Origin: CAYUXU01 sp964489695
GTDB taxonomy: Bacteria; Bacillota_I; Bacilli_A; Erysipelotrichales; Erysipelotrichaceae
DNA: 33,675 nt
Reading direction: 5' to 3'
Assembly: GCA_964489695.1 (NCBI GenBank)
Contig: CAZAZP010000010.1
Coordinates: 1-33,675, forward strand
The notes under the pieces were generated by a model. The model was given only the letters and a program-made list of their open reading frames with translations. It did no database searches and was not told the DNA's origin. A program made the position numbers and the translations under genes. Shown here in pieces: positions 16,934-24,267 of the stretch; positions within the stretch are counted from its first letter, which is position 1, and each line of letters begins with the position of its first letter.

Positions 16934-17689
16934 TTATTGAAATAGATGCAGGGTATTAGCGCTTTTAAATAAGGTAATGTAATCAATTAATTTCAACTTA
17001 TAACCATAAGTAAAGCCAAAGGTGAGCATTTGATGAATATTTGCTTTTTTTAAGTTGAAATCAGGGCATTGTCTTAATAAAGCAGGAAGATCATCGGCTA
17101 ACAGCCATTGTTTCATTAAATCTAACGAAGCTTGACCTAAATCAGTAAATAAATTAATTTTAGTAATACCATTTTTAATGACAGCTTGTAAATTCGCTGC
17201 GCCACTGGAGGAACCACCATGTAAGACTAAAGGAATGTTAACGGTGTTATTAATTTGGACTAATCGTTGGAGATCAAATTGTGGGACTTGTTTATAAAGA
17301 CCATGGGTTGTTCCAATTGCTACCGCTAGTGCATCGACGTTGGTAAGTTGGACAAACTGTTCTGCTTGTTTCGGTTGAGTAAAAAAGTCGTATGCAATAT
17401 CTCCTTGTCCGACATGACCTAATTCAGCTTCAACGCTTATTTGGTACTGATGGGCGTAAGTGACAACTTCTTTAGTTAAGGCGACATTATCAGCAAAACT
17501 TAAAGCTGAGCCATCAATCATAACTGAAGTAAANNNNNNNNNNNNNNNNNNNNNNNNNNNNNNNNNNNNNNNNNNNNNNNNNNNNNNNNNNNNNNNNNNN
17601 NNNNNNNNNNNNNNNNNNNNNNNNNNNNNNNNNATCGCAAAACCATGTTCAGCTGCAATCTTTAAGAATTCATGCATGGGTTTTCGCAT
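16934..17689 (-). CDS. Class II ketose-bisphosphate aldolase, GatY/KbaY-like, interrupted by assembly gap
   Basis: Zinc-dependent aldolase that cleaves tagatose- or fructose-1,6-bisphosphate into DHAP and glyceraldehyde-3-P. After the gap: FTSVMIDGSALSFADNV, SVEAELGHVGQGD, the zinc ligand in AVAIGTTHGLYKQVPQFDLQRL, the second in LVLHGGSSSGA, and the phosphate loop KINLFTD. The IGTTHGLY and QFDLQRL segments look more like GatY/KbaY than FbaA. The 100-N gap (17534-17633) removes the segment with the catalytic Asp and the first zinc His (HLDHG-type). From family spacing about 75-80 residues are missing, not the 33 implied by the N count, so reading straight through the gap is not meaningful. Start set by AAGGAGA (17697-17703). 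Divergent from the island regulator. Confidence 0.85.
   Translation of the reverse strand: MRKPMHEFLKIAAEHGFAXXXXXXXXXXXXXXXXXXXXXXXXXXXXXXXXXXFTSVMIDGSALSFADNVALTKEVVTYAHQYQISVEAELGHVGQGDIAYDFFTQPKQAEQFVQLTNVDALAVAIGTTHGLYKQVPQFDLQRLVQINNTVNIPLVLHGGSSSGAANLQAVIKNGITKINLFTDLGQASLDLMKQWLLADDLPALLRQCPDFNLKKANIHQMLTFGFTYGYKLKLIDYITLFKSANTLHLFQ
17534..17633. other. Assembly gap, 100 N
   Basis: Exactly 100 N, the conventional placeholder for a gap of unknown size. It lies inside the aldolase gene. The true missing length is probably near 230 bases, inferred from family length. Confidence 0.98.
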
Positions 17690-17741
17690 AAAGATTCTCC
17701 TTTTCCTTTAGAATAACAAATATTAAAGCTATTATTAGCAT

Positions 17742-17758
17742 GTGCTTTGCACTATAAA
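17742..17758 (+). promoter_or_regulatory. Candidate operator/promoter between aldolase and regulator
   Basis: A short dyad, GTGC-TTT-GCAC (17742-17752), directly abuts a -10-like TATAAA (17753-17758) pointing toward the regulator. No strong -35 is present. It is the most promoter-like spot in the 137-base divergent region; weak evidence. Confidence 0.3.
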
Positions 17759-17826
17759 TGAAAGTAATGCAACAAGTGTGCCAACTAGATTTTTTAGGCA
17801 TGATATCTTATAAGCGAGGAAGAGAA

Positions 17827-19668
17827 ATGGTTAGTCCACGACAACAACACATTTTTGAAACAATATTGTATGCTTCTCAATTTGTGACATTGGAAGATTT
17901 AATGTTGTTAACAAACAAATCAGAACGAACTGTCCAATATGATATTGCCCATTTACGATCATTTTTAGAAGGGCACCATATTGAAATTCGTTTTGTCAGT
18001 ACTAAAGGCTTTTATATTCCGATTAACCAACGGGTGCGGGGTGAAATGGTCTTAAATCAAATTGTTAGTCAATCTGATACTTCCAAGAGTACTAATCAAG
18101 CGGTGATTTTTGAATTATTTTTATTGTTAATGCTAAATAAGCCATTAACTATGACCCAACTTACTCAAATAATGTTTATGTCTGAACGAAAATTAAGTGA
18201 ATGTTTCCAACAACTTACGCAATTTTTGCCAGAACAGCTCGTCATCGAACATAAACGCCAAATTGGCTATACCATTTCAGGTCCTGAATATCTTGTTCGG
18301 CAAACGATGATGCAAGCATTAGATTATTTTATTGAAGCTTCGGCGTATGTGGAACGCTGGCATAACGTTGTACCTATCAGCATTAAACCTTATTTAAAAC
18401 CAGCGGTATTAGAACAACTTGAAACTCATTTCAAACGGTGTAATTTAACTTATCGGGTTTGGTTAACCAGTGAAATGTTTTATCAAATGTTGCTTTATTT
18501 ATTAGTAAGTACCTTACGCAAAAACTTCAGTCTCGAATACCAACATGATTTTGATTTTGTCCCACCTAATCGCAATACTTTAGATTACTTATTTGAATTA
18601 TTAAAGATTGAAGATGATACTCCCATGGCGGAGATTCAATACGGTCTCAGTATGTTATCTGCTTTAAATATTATGGTAAAGCAACAAGAATTAAATAATG
18701 TTCATTTAGATGAACTACTTGAAGCGATTAAAACATTATTACTCCAAGAACAAACCGACTTTTATCTCGATGAATTATTACAAGATTTACAGCTTCACTT
18801 TCAAACTTTAATCTACCAACAGCCCATTATTAATGATGGCGCTAGACATATTTTAGCCAATATTAGGACTCAATATGCTGATTATTATGCGATTGCTGAA
18901 AAGATTGCTTTATTGTTTGAAACCAAGTTTAAAACTTTATCTGAGGAAGAAATCAGCTTTATTACGATTTATTTGTATAAAAACCGCCGTGAAACCACCG
19001 CCAGAAAACGGGTTATTGTGGTATGTGCCACTGGTAAGGGCTTATCCACCTTATTAGTTGCGCGGATTCAAAGTGTCTTTCCTGAAATAGAGATTGTTGA
19101 AACGAAATCCTATTATCATGTTGAATATTTGGATACGTTACAAAATATTGATTTTATTATTACGACCTTACCTTTAGAGCAAACCAATGTCCCATATGTC
19201 CGTATTTCAAATGCTTTATCAAATGCTGACATTCGTAAAATCCGACAAAAAGTTTCACCACAATGGTCGACACTGCCAAGTCCGGAACTTCAATTACCTG
19301 ATAATAACTTGTTGTTAGATCAAGCCCTAATGCAAGCTTATTCTTCTTTAATTGGCCAAATAATGTTGACTTTTATTAATCTAATGGGCGAAGTTCAAGC
19401 CCGGTATGAATTAAGTTATGACAATATTTTGGGGTTAATCATTCATATTATTATGGCGATTCCCCGTTGGTATGAAAAAGAAAGCCATGAACCTGATTTT
19501 GATGAACATTTACTATTAGCGATTGAAGTTAAATATCCTGATTTAGAACAAATGATCGCTAGTTTCTTTGAATACTTAGAAGAAGCCTTAATGGTCAAAA
19601 TTGCTCGGAGTGAACAATACGCATTTTATCAATACATTTTAAGAAATGAGGTCCATAATGACAAATAA
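17827..19668 (+). CDS. PRD-containing transcriptional regulator with PTS EIIB-like domain
   Basis: About 613 residues from the preferred start at 17827 (GAGGAAG just upstream; the frame is open from 17758). N-terminal helix-turn-helix of the BglG/MtlR/Mga kind (DLMLLTNKSERTVQYDIAHLRSFL, about 20-45). A second winged-helix-like stretch follows, then PRD sequence (about 180-390) ending YAIAEKIALLFETKFKTLSEEEISFITIYLYKNRRE. Next comes a GatB-type EIIB fold with VIVVCATGKGLSTLLVARI; C400 is the predicted phosphocysteine. The last 120 residues (LGLIIHIIMAIPRW, then LEEALMVKIARSEQYAFYQYIL) look like a degenerate PRD; no EIIA is present. Such proteins activate or silence sugar operons according to HPr/EIIB phosphorylation. 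It overlaps the next gene by 11 bases and surely controls the island. Confidence 0.88.
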   Translation: MVSPRQQHIFETILYASQFVTLEDLMLLTNKSERTVQYDIAHLRSFLEGHHIEIRFVSTKGFYIPINQRVRGEMVLNQIVSQSDTSKSTNQAVIFELFLLLMLNKPLTMTQLTQIMFMSERKLSECFQQLTQFLPEQLVIEHKRQIGYTISGPEYLVRQTMMQALDYFIEASAYVERWHNVVPISIKPYLKPAVLEQLETHFKRCNLTYRVWLTSEMFYQMLLYLLVSTLRKNFSLEYQHDFDFVPPNRNTLDYLFELLKIEDDTPMAEIQYGLSMLSALNIMVKQQELNNVHLDELLEAIKTLLLQEQTDFYLDELLQDLQLHFQTLIYQQPIINDGARHILANIRTQYADYYAIAEKIALLFETKFKTLSEEEISFITIYLYKNRRETTARKRVIVVCATGKGLSTLLVARIQSVFPEIEIVETKSYYHVEYLDTLQNIDFIITTLPLEQTNVPYVRISNALSNADIRKIRQKVSPQWSTLPSPELQLPDNNLLLDQALMQAYSSLIGQIMLTFINLMGEVQARYELSYDNILGLIIHIIMAIPRWYEKESHEPDFDEHLLLAIEVKYPDLEQMIASFFEYLEEALMVKIARSEQYAFYQYILRNEVHNDK

Positions 19669-20359
19669 TGCGCTGCGATATGAACAACAATTAACTGAAT
19701 TAACCAACTTACTTGCTCACTACAATATTGTTATGGAAGATGAGAATCGGCGAGAAATGTTTACTTCTCATATGATTAGTTTATGGGACCGGATTGCCAA
19801 TGATGAGTTGATTGAAGAAGATTCTTACGCCGATATTATGGCGGAAATCAAGGCTGAAAGCTTAGAAATAGCCGAAGCACTTATTCAACCATTTTTACGA
19901 TCAGCTCAAGTAATCCCCATGATGGAATTAGTTTTGGTAGCGACACATATTCAAACATATTTTATAGCAAAGGAGGAAGAAGCTATGGATCAAGAAATAA
20001 TTGCGGTGATTGGTCATCGGCTAGGCAAAGGGCAAGCTGTCGCGCGTGGTGTTGAGAAAGCTGGCGCTAAAGCAATTGTAATCCCTGGGATGGCCGCGGA
20101 CATGAAATTGGGCGATGTAATGCATGAACATCAAGCGCAAATCGGGATTAGTTTTTGTGGTTCCGGTGGGGCAGGAGCCATTACTGCTCACAATAAATAT
20201 GGCTATCAGGCCATTTCACATATTCGTTCGATTAGGGCAGCAGTAACTGCGATTGAACAAGGGTATGATGTGATTGGCTTAGGCTTTATGGATGTGGAAG
20301 AACTTGGTGAAAAGGTTGTGCTGGCCTATCTAAAAAGGATAAATAATGCAACCAAATAA
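19658..20359 (+). CDS. PRD domain fused to glycine-rich DUF2620-type protein
   Basis: 233 residues from the ATG at 19658 (AATGAGGT six bases upstream). Residues 1-105 form a stand-alone PRD-like domain with His at 21, 38 and 97. Residues 110-233 form a separate domain: IIAVIGHRLGKGQAVARGVEKAG, then GISFCGSGGAGAITAHNKYGYQAISHIRSIRAA, the hallmark of the DUF2620/EF_0830-type family. As I recall, these are two adjacent genes elsewhere (EF_0829 PRD protein, EF_0830). Here they share one frame with no stop, yet a strong internal ribosome site remains in front of Met110. Function unknown; the glycine-rich SFCGSGGAGAI loop suggests ligand or phosphate binding. It could be one fused protein, two products, or a lost stop codon. 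Confidence 0.75.
   Translation: MTNNALRYEQQLTELTNLLAHYNIVMEDENRREMFTSHMISLWDRIANDELIEEDSYADIMAEIKAESLEIAEALIQPFLRSAQVIPMMELVLVATHIQTYFIAKEEEAMDQEIIAVIGHRLGKGQAVARGVEKAGAKAIVIPGMAADMKLGDVMHEHQAQIGISFCGSGGAGAITAHNKYGYQAISHIRSIRAAVTAIEQGYDVIGLGFMDVEELGEKVVLAYLKRINNATK
19969..19987 (+). promoter_or_regulatory. Internal Shine-Dalgarno and start codon inside the PRD/DUF2620 gene
   Basis: AAAGGAGGAAG (19969-19979) followed by ATG at 19985, in frame with the upstream PRD domain (codon 110 counted from 19658). It is one of the strongest ribosome sites in the window and sits exactly at the domain boundary, so the DUF2620 part can be made as a separate protein of about 124 residues. Confidence 0.7.
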
Positions 20360-20627
20360 ACAGTTGTTAAAACGCGAATCACTAACTTTAACAATGGTTG
20401 AAACAGGTGATAATGCCAATGATATTGTCGCTAAAGTATTTAAGCAAATTCATTCTCAATTGTATCAACAAGTAGGTAAACCAATCATTCAAGTCGAAAC
20501 AGATGCGGTTTACTTTGATGAAGTTAGCGAAATACCACCAAGAAAGGGGGTCTTGAATAAAGGGAAAAAGCAGTTAGAGATTAAAGTTCGTGTTGTTTTA
20601 TTAGTTCGTTATTTAGAGATAGAATAA
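20346..20627 (+). CDS. Small soluble DUF4312-type protein of the island
   Basis: 93 residues, no membrane segment: an N-terminal beta strand (ESLTLTMVETGD), an amphipathic helix (NDIVAKVFKQIHSQLYQQ), then strands ending IKVRVVLLVRYLEIE. Matched by size, position and pattern to the small protein of the EF_0829-EF_0839 cluster (EF_0831, DUF4312), recalled and not checked. It starts 14 bases inside the preceding gene behind AAAAAGGAT, so it is translationally coupled. Probably an accessory subunit of the membrane pair that follows. Function unknown. Confidence 0.7.
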   Translation: MQPNKQLLKRESLTLTMVETGDNANDIVAKVFKQIHSQLYQQVGKPIIQVETDAVYFDEVSEIPPRKGVLNKGKKQLEIKVRVVLLVRYLEIE

Positions 20628-20640
20628 AAAGGAGAAAATT

Positions 20641-21359
20641 ATGAATATTGAAGTAATTATTTATTCTGTAATTATTGGAGCAATTGGCGGTGGAGCCGTG
20701 GCAGCTGGTGCAGCTCGGATGTTCCATGCGCCTGAAATCCAAAGTATGGGTGCCTTTAGAACTTTAGGTGAATTGAATGCTTTTAATGGTGATCCAATTT
20801 CCCACTTTTCTTTAGGATTAGGATTTTTCTTTAATGCAGCAGCTACTGCTTTAGCCAGTGGAGCATTAAGCCAAGATGTCTTACACCGGATTATTCCCAA
20901 CTGGAGTGCGACGATTGCTATTAGTGGTAGTCGGGAAAAAGATAGCACCCTCCAAAATCCTGGTAAAATGTTTGTTGTTGGTAGTGTTATTGGTGCGGTT
21001 GTAGTTACCTTTTTAAACTCAGCTGCGACACTTGTTCCAGAAAAATTAGCCCTAGTTGGCCAAAAAGTATTAGGTCCAGCTACTTCATGGTTAATTAACC
21101 CCGTGATGCCAGTCGTGTTCTGGTTAGCAGCGATTGATGCAGGCAAAACGACCGGATTATGGCGACAGCTTTGGGCGGTATTTCGACCGTCGTCTCTGGC
21201 AATGCGCTTCCTGGTATTGTATTAGGTATTTTAGTTGGTAAATCAGCTGAAGAACATGGATATCAAAGTAATGTTGTTCGAATTTTAATTGCGATTGTCG
21301 CTATAATGTTCGTAGCTATTGCTTACTTCCGTGGATTCTTTGCCTTGTTAGGACTTTAG
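20641..21359 (+). pseudogene. DUF4311-type membrane protein with one-base frameshift
   Basis: The first frame runs 20641-21225 and ends in an atypical charged tail after GKTTGLW; the family-like continuation ATALGGISTVVSGNALPGIVLGILVGKSAEEHGYQ is in another frame, ending at 21359. Adding one G to the GG at 21161-21162 restores a 239-residue protein with six or seven hydrophobic segments and the family-like stretch QSMGAFRTLGELNAFNGDPISHF. I therefore read it as one gene broken by a single-base deletion, either sequencing error or real. Strong AAAAGGAG at the start. It belongs with the next gene as the putative membrane part of the island (EF_0832-type, from memory). No function is established for the family. 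Confidence 0.75.
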
Positions 21360-21368
21360 GAGGGTAAT

Positions 21369-22043
21369 ATGTCAAACAAAACAGTTGAACTTAAAAAGAA
21401 TAAAACTTTTATGGATTCATTTAATGAATTCTTACTAAAAGATAATACGTTTATTTTACTAGTTATCTTAGCTTCAGCGGCTATTTTTGCTGGTACCTTC
21501 TTATATATTAAATTTAATACGGGTGTCTTTAGTGATTTAGCAGTCGCCCAAATGTTACGCGATGGTATTGATGGTGGTGACTTCTCGGGCGCAGCTGGTT
21601 TCGCAGCTGGATTCTTAATTGCTCGGATTTTAGAAGGACCACTTGTTGGTGTGCTTGATATTGGTGGTTCTTTAATGACTGGGGTTGGAATTGGTATTCC
21701 AGCGGTTTTACTTTCCAGTAAAATTGATCTTCCTTTCAATAACTTTGTCTTTGCATTAGGTTTTGGTGCTTTAGTAGGTTTAGTAATCGGCGCAATCATT
21801 ATGATTATTCGGAAAACTGTTCCTCAAGGTGTTTCAGTTGGTGGTACAGAAATCATGATGGGAGCTGGTAACGCAGCGGGCCGTTATTTAGGGCCAATGA
21901 TTATTATTGCGGCGGGACAATATCATGCTTGGGCAGGTATCGGTGCTTTAATTGGCGCAGCAATCTTTTATAAATTAAATAAAGAAATTACGGGTGGTGC
22001 TATTTTAGGCGCAATGTTACTCGGAGCTTTATTAGTCGGATAA
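21369..22043 (+). CDS. DUF4310-type membrane protein of the island
   Basis: 224 residues with a cytoplasmic N-terminus (TVELKKNKTFMDSFNEFLLKD) and about five to six Gly/Ala-rich hydrophobic segments (about 28-50, 74-90, 97-118, 125-150, 173-195 and 200-222). Conserved-looking loops are GIDGGDFSGAAGFAAGFL, EGPLVGVLDIGGSLMTG and VGGTEIMMGAGNAAGRYLGPM. Preceded by a consensus AGGAGG site ten bases after the frameshifted neighbour. By order it equals EF_0833 (DUF4310), recalled. Presumably forms a membrane complex with the DUF4311-type protein; transport of the island substrate is inferred from context only. Confidence 0.75.
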   Translation: MSNKTVELKKNKTFMDSFNEFLLKDNTFILLVILASAAIFAGTFLYIKFNTGVFSDLAVAQMLRDGIDGGDFSGAAGFAAGFLIARILEGPLVGVLDIGGSLMTGVGIGIPAVLLSSKIDLPFNNFVFALGFGALVGLVIGAIIMIIRKTVPQGVSVGGTEIMMGAGNAAGRYLGPMIIIAAGQYHAWAGIGALIGAAIFYKLNKEITGGAILGAMLLGALLVG

Positions 22044-22065
22044 AAGTGGGGCTCTCCCCACTTTT
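22042..22065 (+). terminator. Intercistronic stem-loop between membrane and enzyme genes
   Basis: Perfect 10-bp stem AAAAGTGGGG / CCCCACTTTT with a CTCT loop, starting inside the stop codon of the DUF4310-type gene. Only the four T of the stem follow it, so it may be a partial terminator or a processing/stability element rather than a full stop. The next gene begins 17 bases later. Confidence 0.6.
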
Positions 22066-22082
22066 CCATTTGGGAGGCAATC

Positions 22083-23180
22083 ATGAATAAATTGCTCAAA
22101 CAAGCGTTGCTAATTACAGGGCAACGCGTTGATATTAAATATAATTCTAAACAAATACTTGAAGTTGGAATGGATTTAGCTGAAACAGACTCTGAAGTAA
22201 TTACCTTACCAGCTGATGTATTTGTTTCCGCCGGGTGGATTGATATTCATACCCATTGTTATGGCGGATTTCCCTTATATAAAGGGATTCCTGATGAAGT
22301 TGGGATTAAACGCGGCGTTAGTACTGTTGTTGATGCTGGCACGTGTGGCTATCAGCAAATTGATGAATTATATGCTGATGCTTTAAATAGCAAAACTCGA
22401 GTCTTTGCATTTATTAATATTTCTAAACGGGGCATTGAAACTCAAGATGAACTAAGCGACTTAAGCTTATTAGAACCAGAGCCAATTAGACAATATTTCA
22501 AGAAATATCCAGATTTCCTGGTGGGTATAAAAGCCCGCATGAGTAAATCAGTGATTGGAGCAAATGGCATCATCCCATTAAAAATAGCAAAAGCGGTAGC
22601 GCGTGATGTAAATAAGCCAGTGATGGTTCATATTGGTAGCGCGCCTCCAGAGCTAGCTGATATTTTTGCTTTATTAGAGCGCAATGATATTGTTACCCAT
22701 ATTTTTAATGGTAAAGCAAATGGAATTATCCGCGACCAACAAGTCGCGCCATTTGTGAAGCAAACTCATAATCGGGGAATTTTATTTGATATTGGTCATG
22801 GTTCCGAAAGTTTTAGTTTTGCCGTAGCAAAACTCGCTCGACCAACTCTAGCATTTAATACGATTTCAACTGATATCTATGAACGTAATATGACAACTGG
22901 CCCAGTGTTTGATTTAGCAACAACCATGAATAAGTTTTTAGCTTTAGGGTATAATAAAGAGGAAGTTATTGAGAAAGTAACCAGCGCACCGGCTCAAGCA
23001 ATTAATCAACCTTATTTAGGAAGTATCAAAGCTGGATTTGCGGCTGATTTCACTTTATTCAAATTAGCTACTCCCCGCCATCATTTAATCGATGCTTATG
23101 GTCAAACAATGACGCTCAGCGAAGGATTTGTCCCAGTCGGGGTAATTGTTAAAGGAGAATATTATGATGTATCAACCTAA
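22083..23180 (+). CDS. Amidohydrolase/deacetylase-family metallohydrolase of the island
   Basis: 365-residue amidohydrolase-superfamily TIM barrel related to dihydroorotase-like COG3964 proteins. Metal ligands: HTH (H56, H58) in GWIDIHTHCYGG, likely carboxylated K150 in VGIKARMS, H183 in MVHIGSAPPE, H206 in THIFNG, and an Asp in TISTDIY or near DIGHG. C-terminal beta region LGSIKAGFAADFTLFKL is typical. By position it equals EF_0837. Relatives have been reported, as I recall, to cleave acetyl esters or N-acyl groups rather than dihydroorotate. In this operon removal of an acyl group from an amino-sugar acid before the PLP step would fit; this is inference. Ribosome site GGGAGG at 22073. The end overlaps the next gene by 17 bases. 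Confidence 0.85.
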   Translation: MNKLLKQALLITGQRVDIKYNSKQILEVGMDLAETDSEVITLPADVFVSAGWIDIHTHCYGGFPLYKGIPDEVGIKRGVSTVVDAGTCGYQQIDELYADALNSKTRVFAFINISKRGIETQDELSDLSLLEPEPIRQYFKKYPDFLVGIKARMSKSVIGANGIIPLKIAKAVARDVNKPVMVHIGSAPPELADIFALLERNDIVTHIFNGKANGIIRDQQVAPFVKQTHNRGILFDIGHGSESFSFAVAKLARPTLAFNTISTDIYERNMTTGPVFDLATTMNKFLALGYNKEEVIEKVTSAPAQAINQPYLGSIKAGFAADFTLFKLATPRHHLIDAYGQTMTLSEGFVPVGVIVKGEYYDVST

Positions 23181-24267
23181 AGTAAACCGGATTATTAATG
23201 CCTCAGGCAAGATGACTATTTTAGGTGGCAGCGTAGTGACAAAAAATGTGCCTGAACAACTAAAAGTAGCGAGTCAATCCTTTTATTTGATGGAGCAATT
23301 ACAACAAGTTTTATCAGCTGATATTGCTAAATTATTAGGGGTAGAACAAGCCTATATTGTAGCCAGTGCATCAGCAGGGATAGTTCAATGTGTCGCTGCC
23401 AGTATCGCAAAGCAGCGTTTAGACTTGATTTTAAATCCTTATGATGCGCGCTACTTTAAGCGGGAAGTGATTATCGCTAAAGGCCAGCTAGTCGATTATG
23501 GAACGAGTATTGAAGTGCCCATTCGGATGGGTGGCGGTGCTATTGTTGAAGTAGGGTTTGCTAATGGATGTGATATTGCTCACTATGAAAGTAATATTAC
23601 CGCTAATACTGCTTGTATCATTTATGTGTTATCTCATCATGCGGTTCAAAAATCGATGGTGGATGTCGCAACTGTTATTAAGTTAGGCCAACGTTACGGA
23701 GTTCCGGTGATTGTGGATGCCGCTGCGGAAGGCGATTTAACTAAATATGTAAAAATGGGAGCCGATGCGGTTATTTATAGTGGCACAAAAGCGTTGGAAG
23801 GGCCAACTTCCGGGTTAGTGGTTGGTACAGAATCCTTTTTAAATTTAGTCAAACTTCAATATCAAGGGCTAGGTCGCGTTTTAAAAATTGGTAAAGAAAA
23901 TATGCTAGCTTTGATGCAAGCTTTAGTTAATTATCATGAGCACACACCTGTCAGTGAAACAGAACAAAAACAACGGTTAACGACGTTTAATGAGCAAATT
24001 AATACCATTCCTTCCTTAAAAGCCACCATTGTTCAAGATGGGGCTGGGCGACCGATTTTTCGCTCTCAAATCCATTTCAAGCAACCCCATCAAGCGTTGC
24101 TTGTTAGTCAGCATTTAAAAGCAGGTGAAGTAAAAATCTATACTCGAGACTATCACGCCAATGAAAATTATCTTGAAATTGATATTCGTGATGTCAGTGA
24201 TGAAGATTTAATATTCATTTATGCATGTTTAGTTCAAATTATGGAGGAAATAAGACATGAATCGTGA
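23164..24267 (+). CDS. dgaE: SelA-like PLP enzyme, D-glucosaminate-6-phosphate ammonia-lyase (DgaE) family
   Basis: 367 residues from ATG 23164 (AAAGGAG at 23151; a second ATG follows at 23167). Fold-type I PLP enzyme: substrate region NRIINASGKMTILGGS; AYIVASASAGIVQCVAA near the phosphate-binding part; cofactor Asp in VIVDAAAEGDL (D185); and Schiff-base Lys in YSGTKALEGPTSG (K209). Salmonella DgaE converts D-glucosaminate-6-P to 2-keto-3-deoxygluconate-6-P and ammonia; the adjoining DgaF-like aldolase fits that product. It is related to selenocysteine synthase SelA, but nothing here points to selenium. The exact substrate is unproven: in this cluster the sugar acid may differ from D-glucosaminate. 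Overlaps the genes on both sides. Confidence 0.85.
   Translation: MMYQPKVNRIINASGKMTILGGSVVTKNVPEQLKVASQSFYLMEQLQQVLSADIAKLLGVEQAYIVASASAGIVQCVAASIAKQRLDLILNPYDARYFKREVIIAKGQLVDYGTSIEVPIRMGGGAIVEVGFANGCDIAHYESNITANTACIIYVLSHHAVQKSMVDVATVIKLGQRYGVPVIVDAAAEGDLTKYVKMGADAVIYSGTKALEGPTSGLVVGTESFLNLVKLQYQGLGRVLKIGKENMLALMQALVNYHEHTPVSETEQKQRLTTFNEQINTIPSLKATIVQDGAGRPIFRSQIHFKQPHQALLVSQHLKAGEVKIYTRDYHANENYLEIDIRDVSDEDLIFIYACLVQIMEEIRHES

Noticed and set aside
17460..17711. Plus-strand frame running through the N gap opposite the aldolase
   Set aside because: It is antisense to a well-supported aldolase and is open only because N bases cannot form stops.
20661..21146. Long minus-strand open frame opposite the DUF4311-type gene
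   Set aside because: Proline/alanine-rich composition typical of the complement of Gly/Ala-rich membrane codons; no ribosome site or family-like motif.
21155..21230. Programmed -1 frameshift in the DUF4311-type gene
   Set aside because: A -1 shift would restore the frame, but no slippery heptamer (X XXY YYZ) or clear downstream stem is present at TTATGGCGACAG; a one-base deletion is the simpler reading.
21356..21799. Minus-strand open frame of 147 codons opposite the DUF4310-type gene
   Set aside because: Same low-complexity complement effect; the plus-strand gene has a consensus AGGAGG site and membrane-protein pattern.
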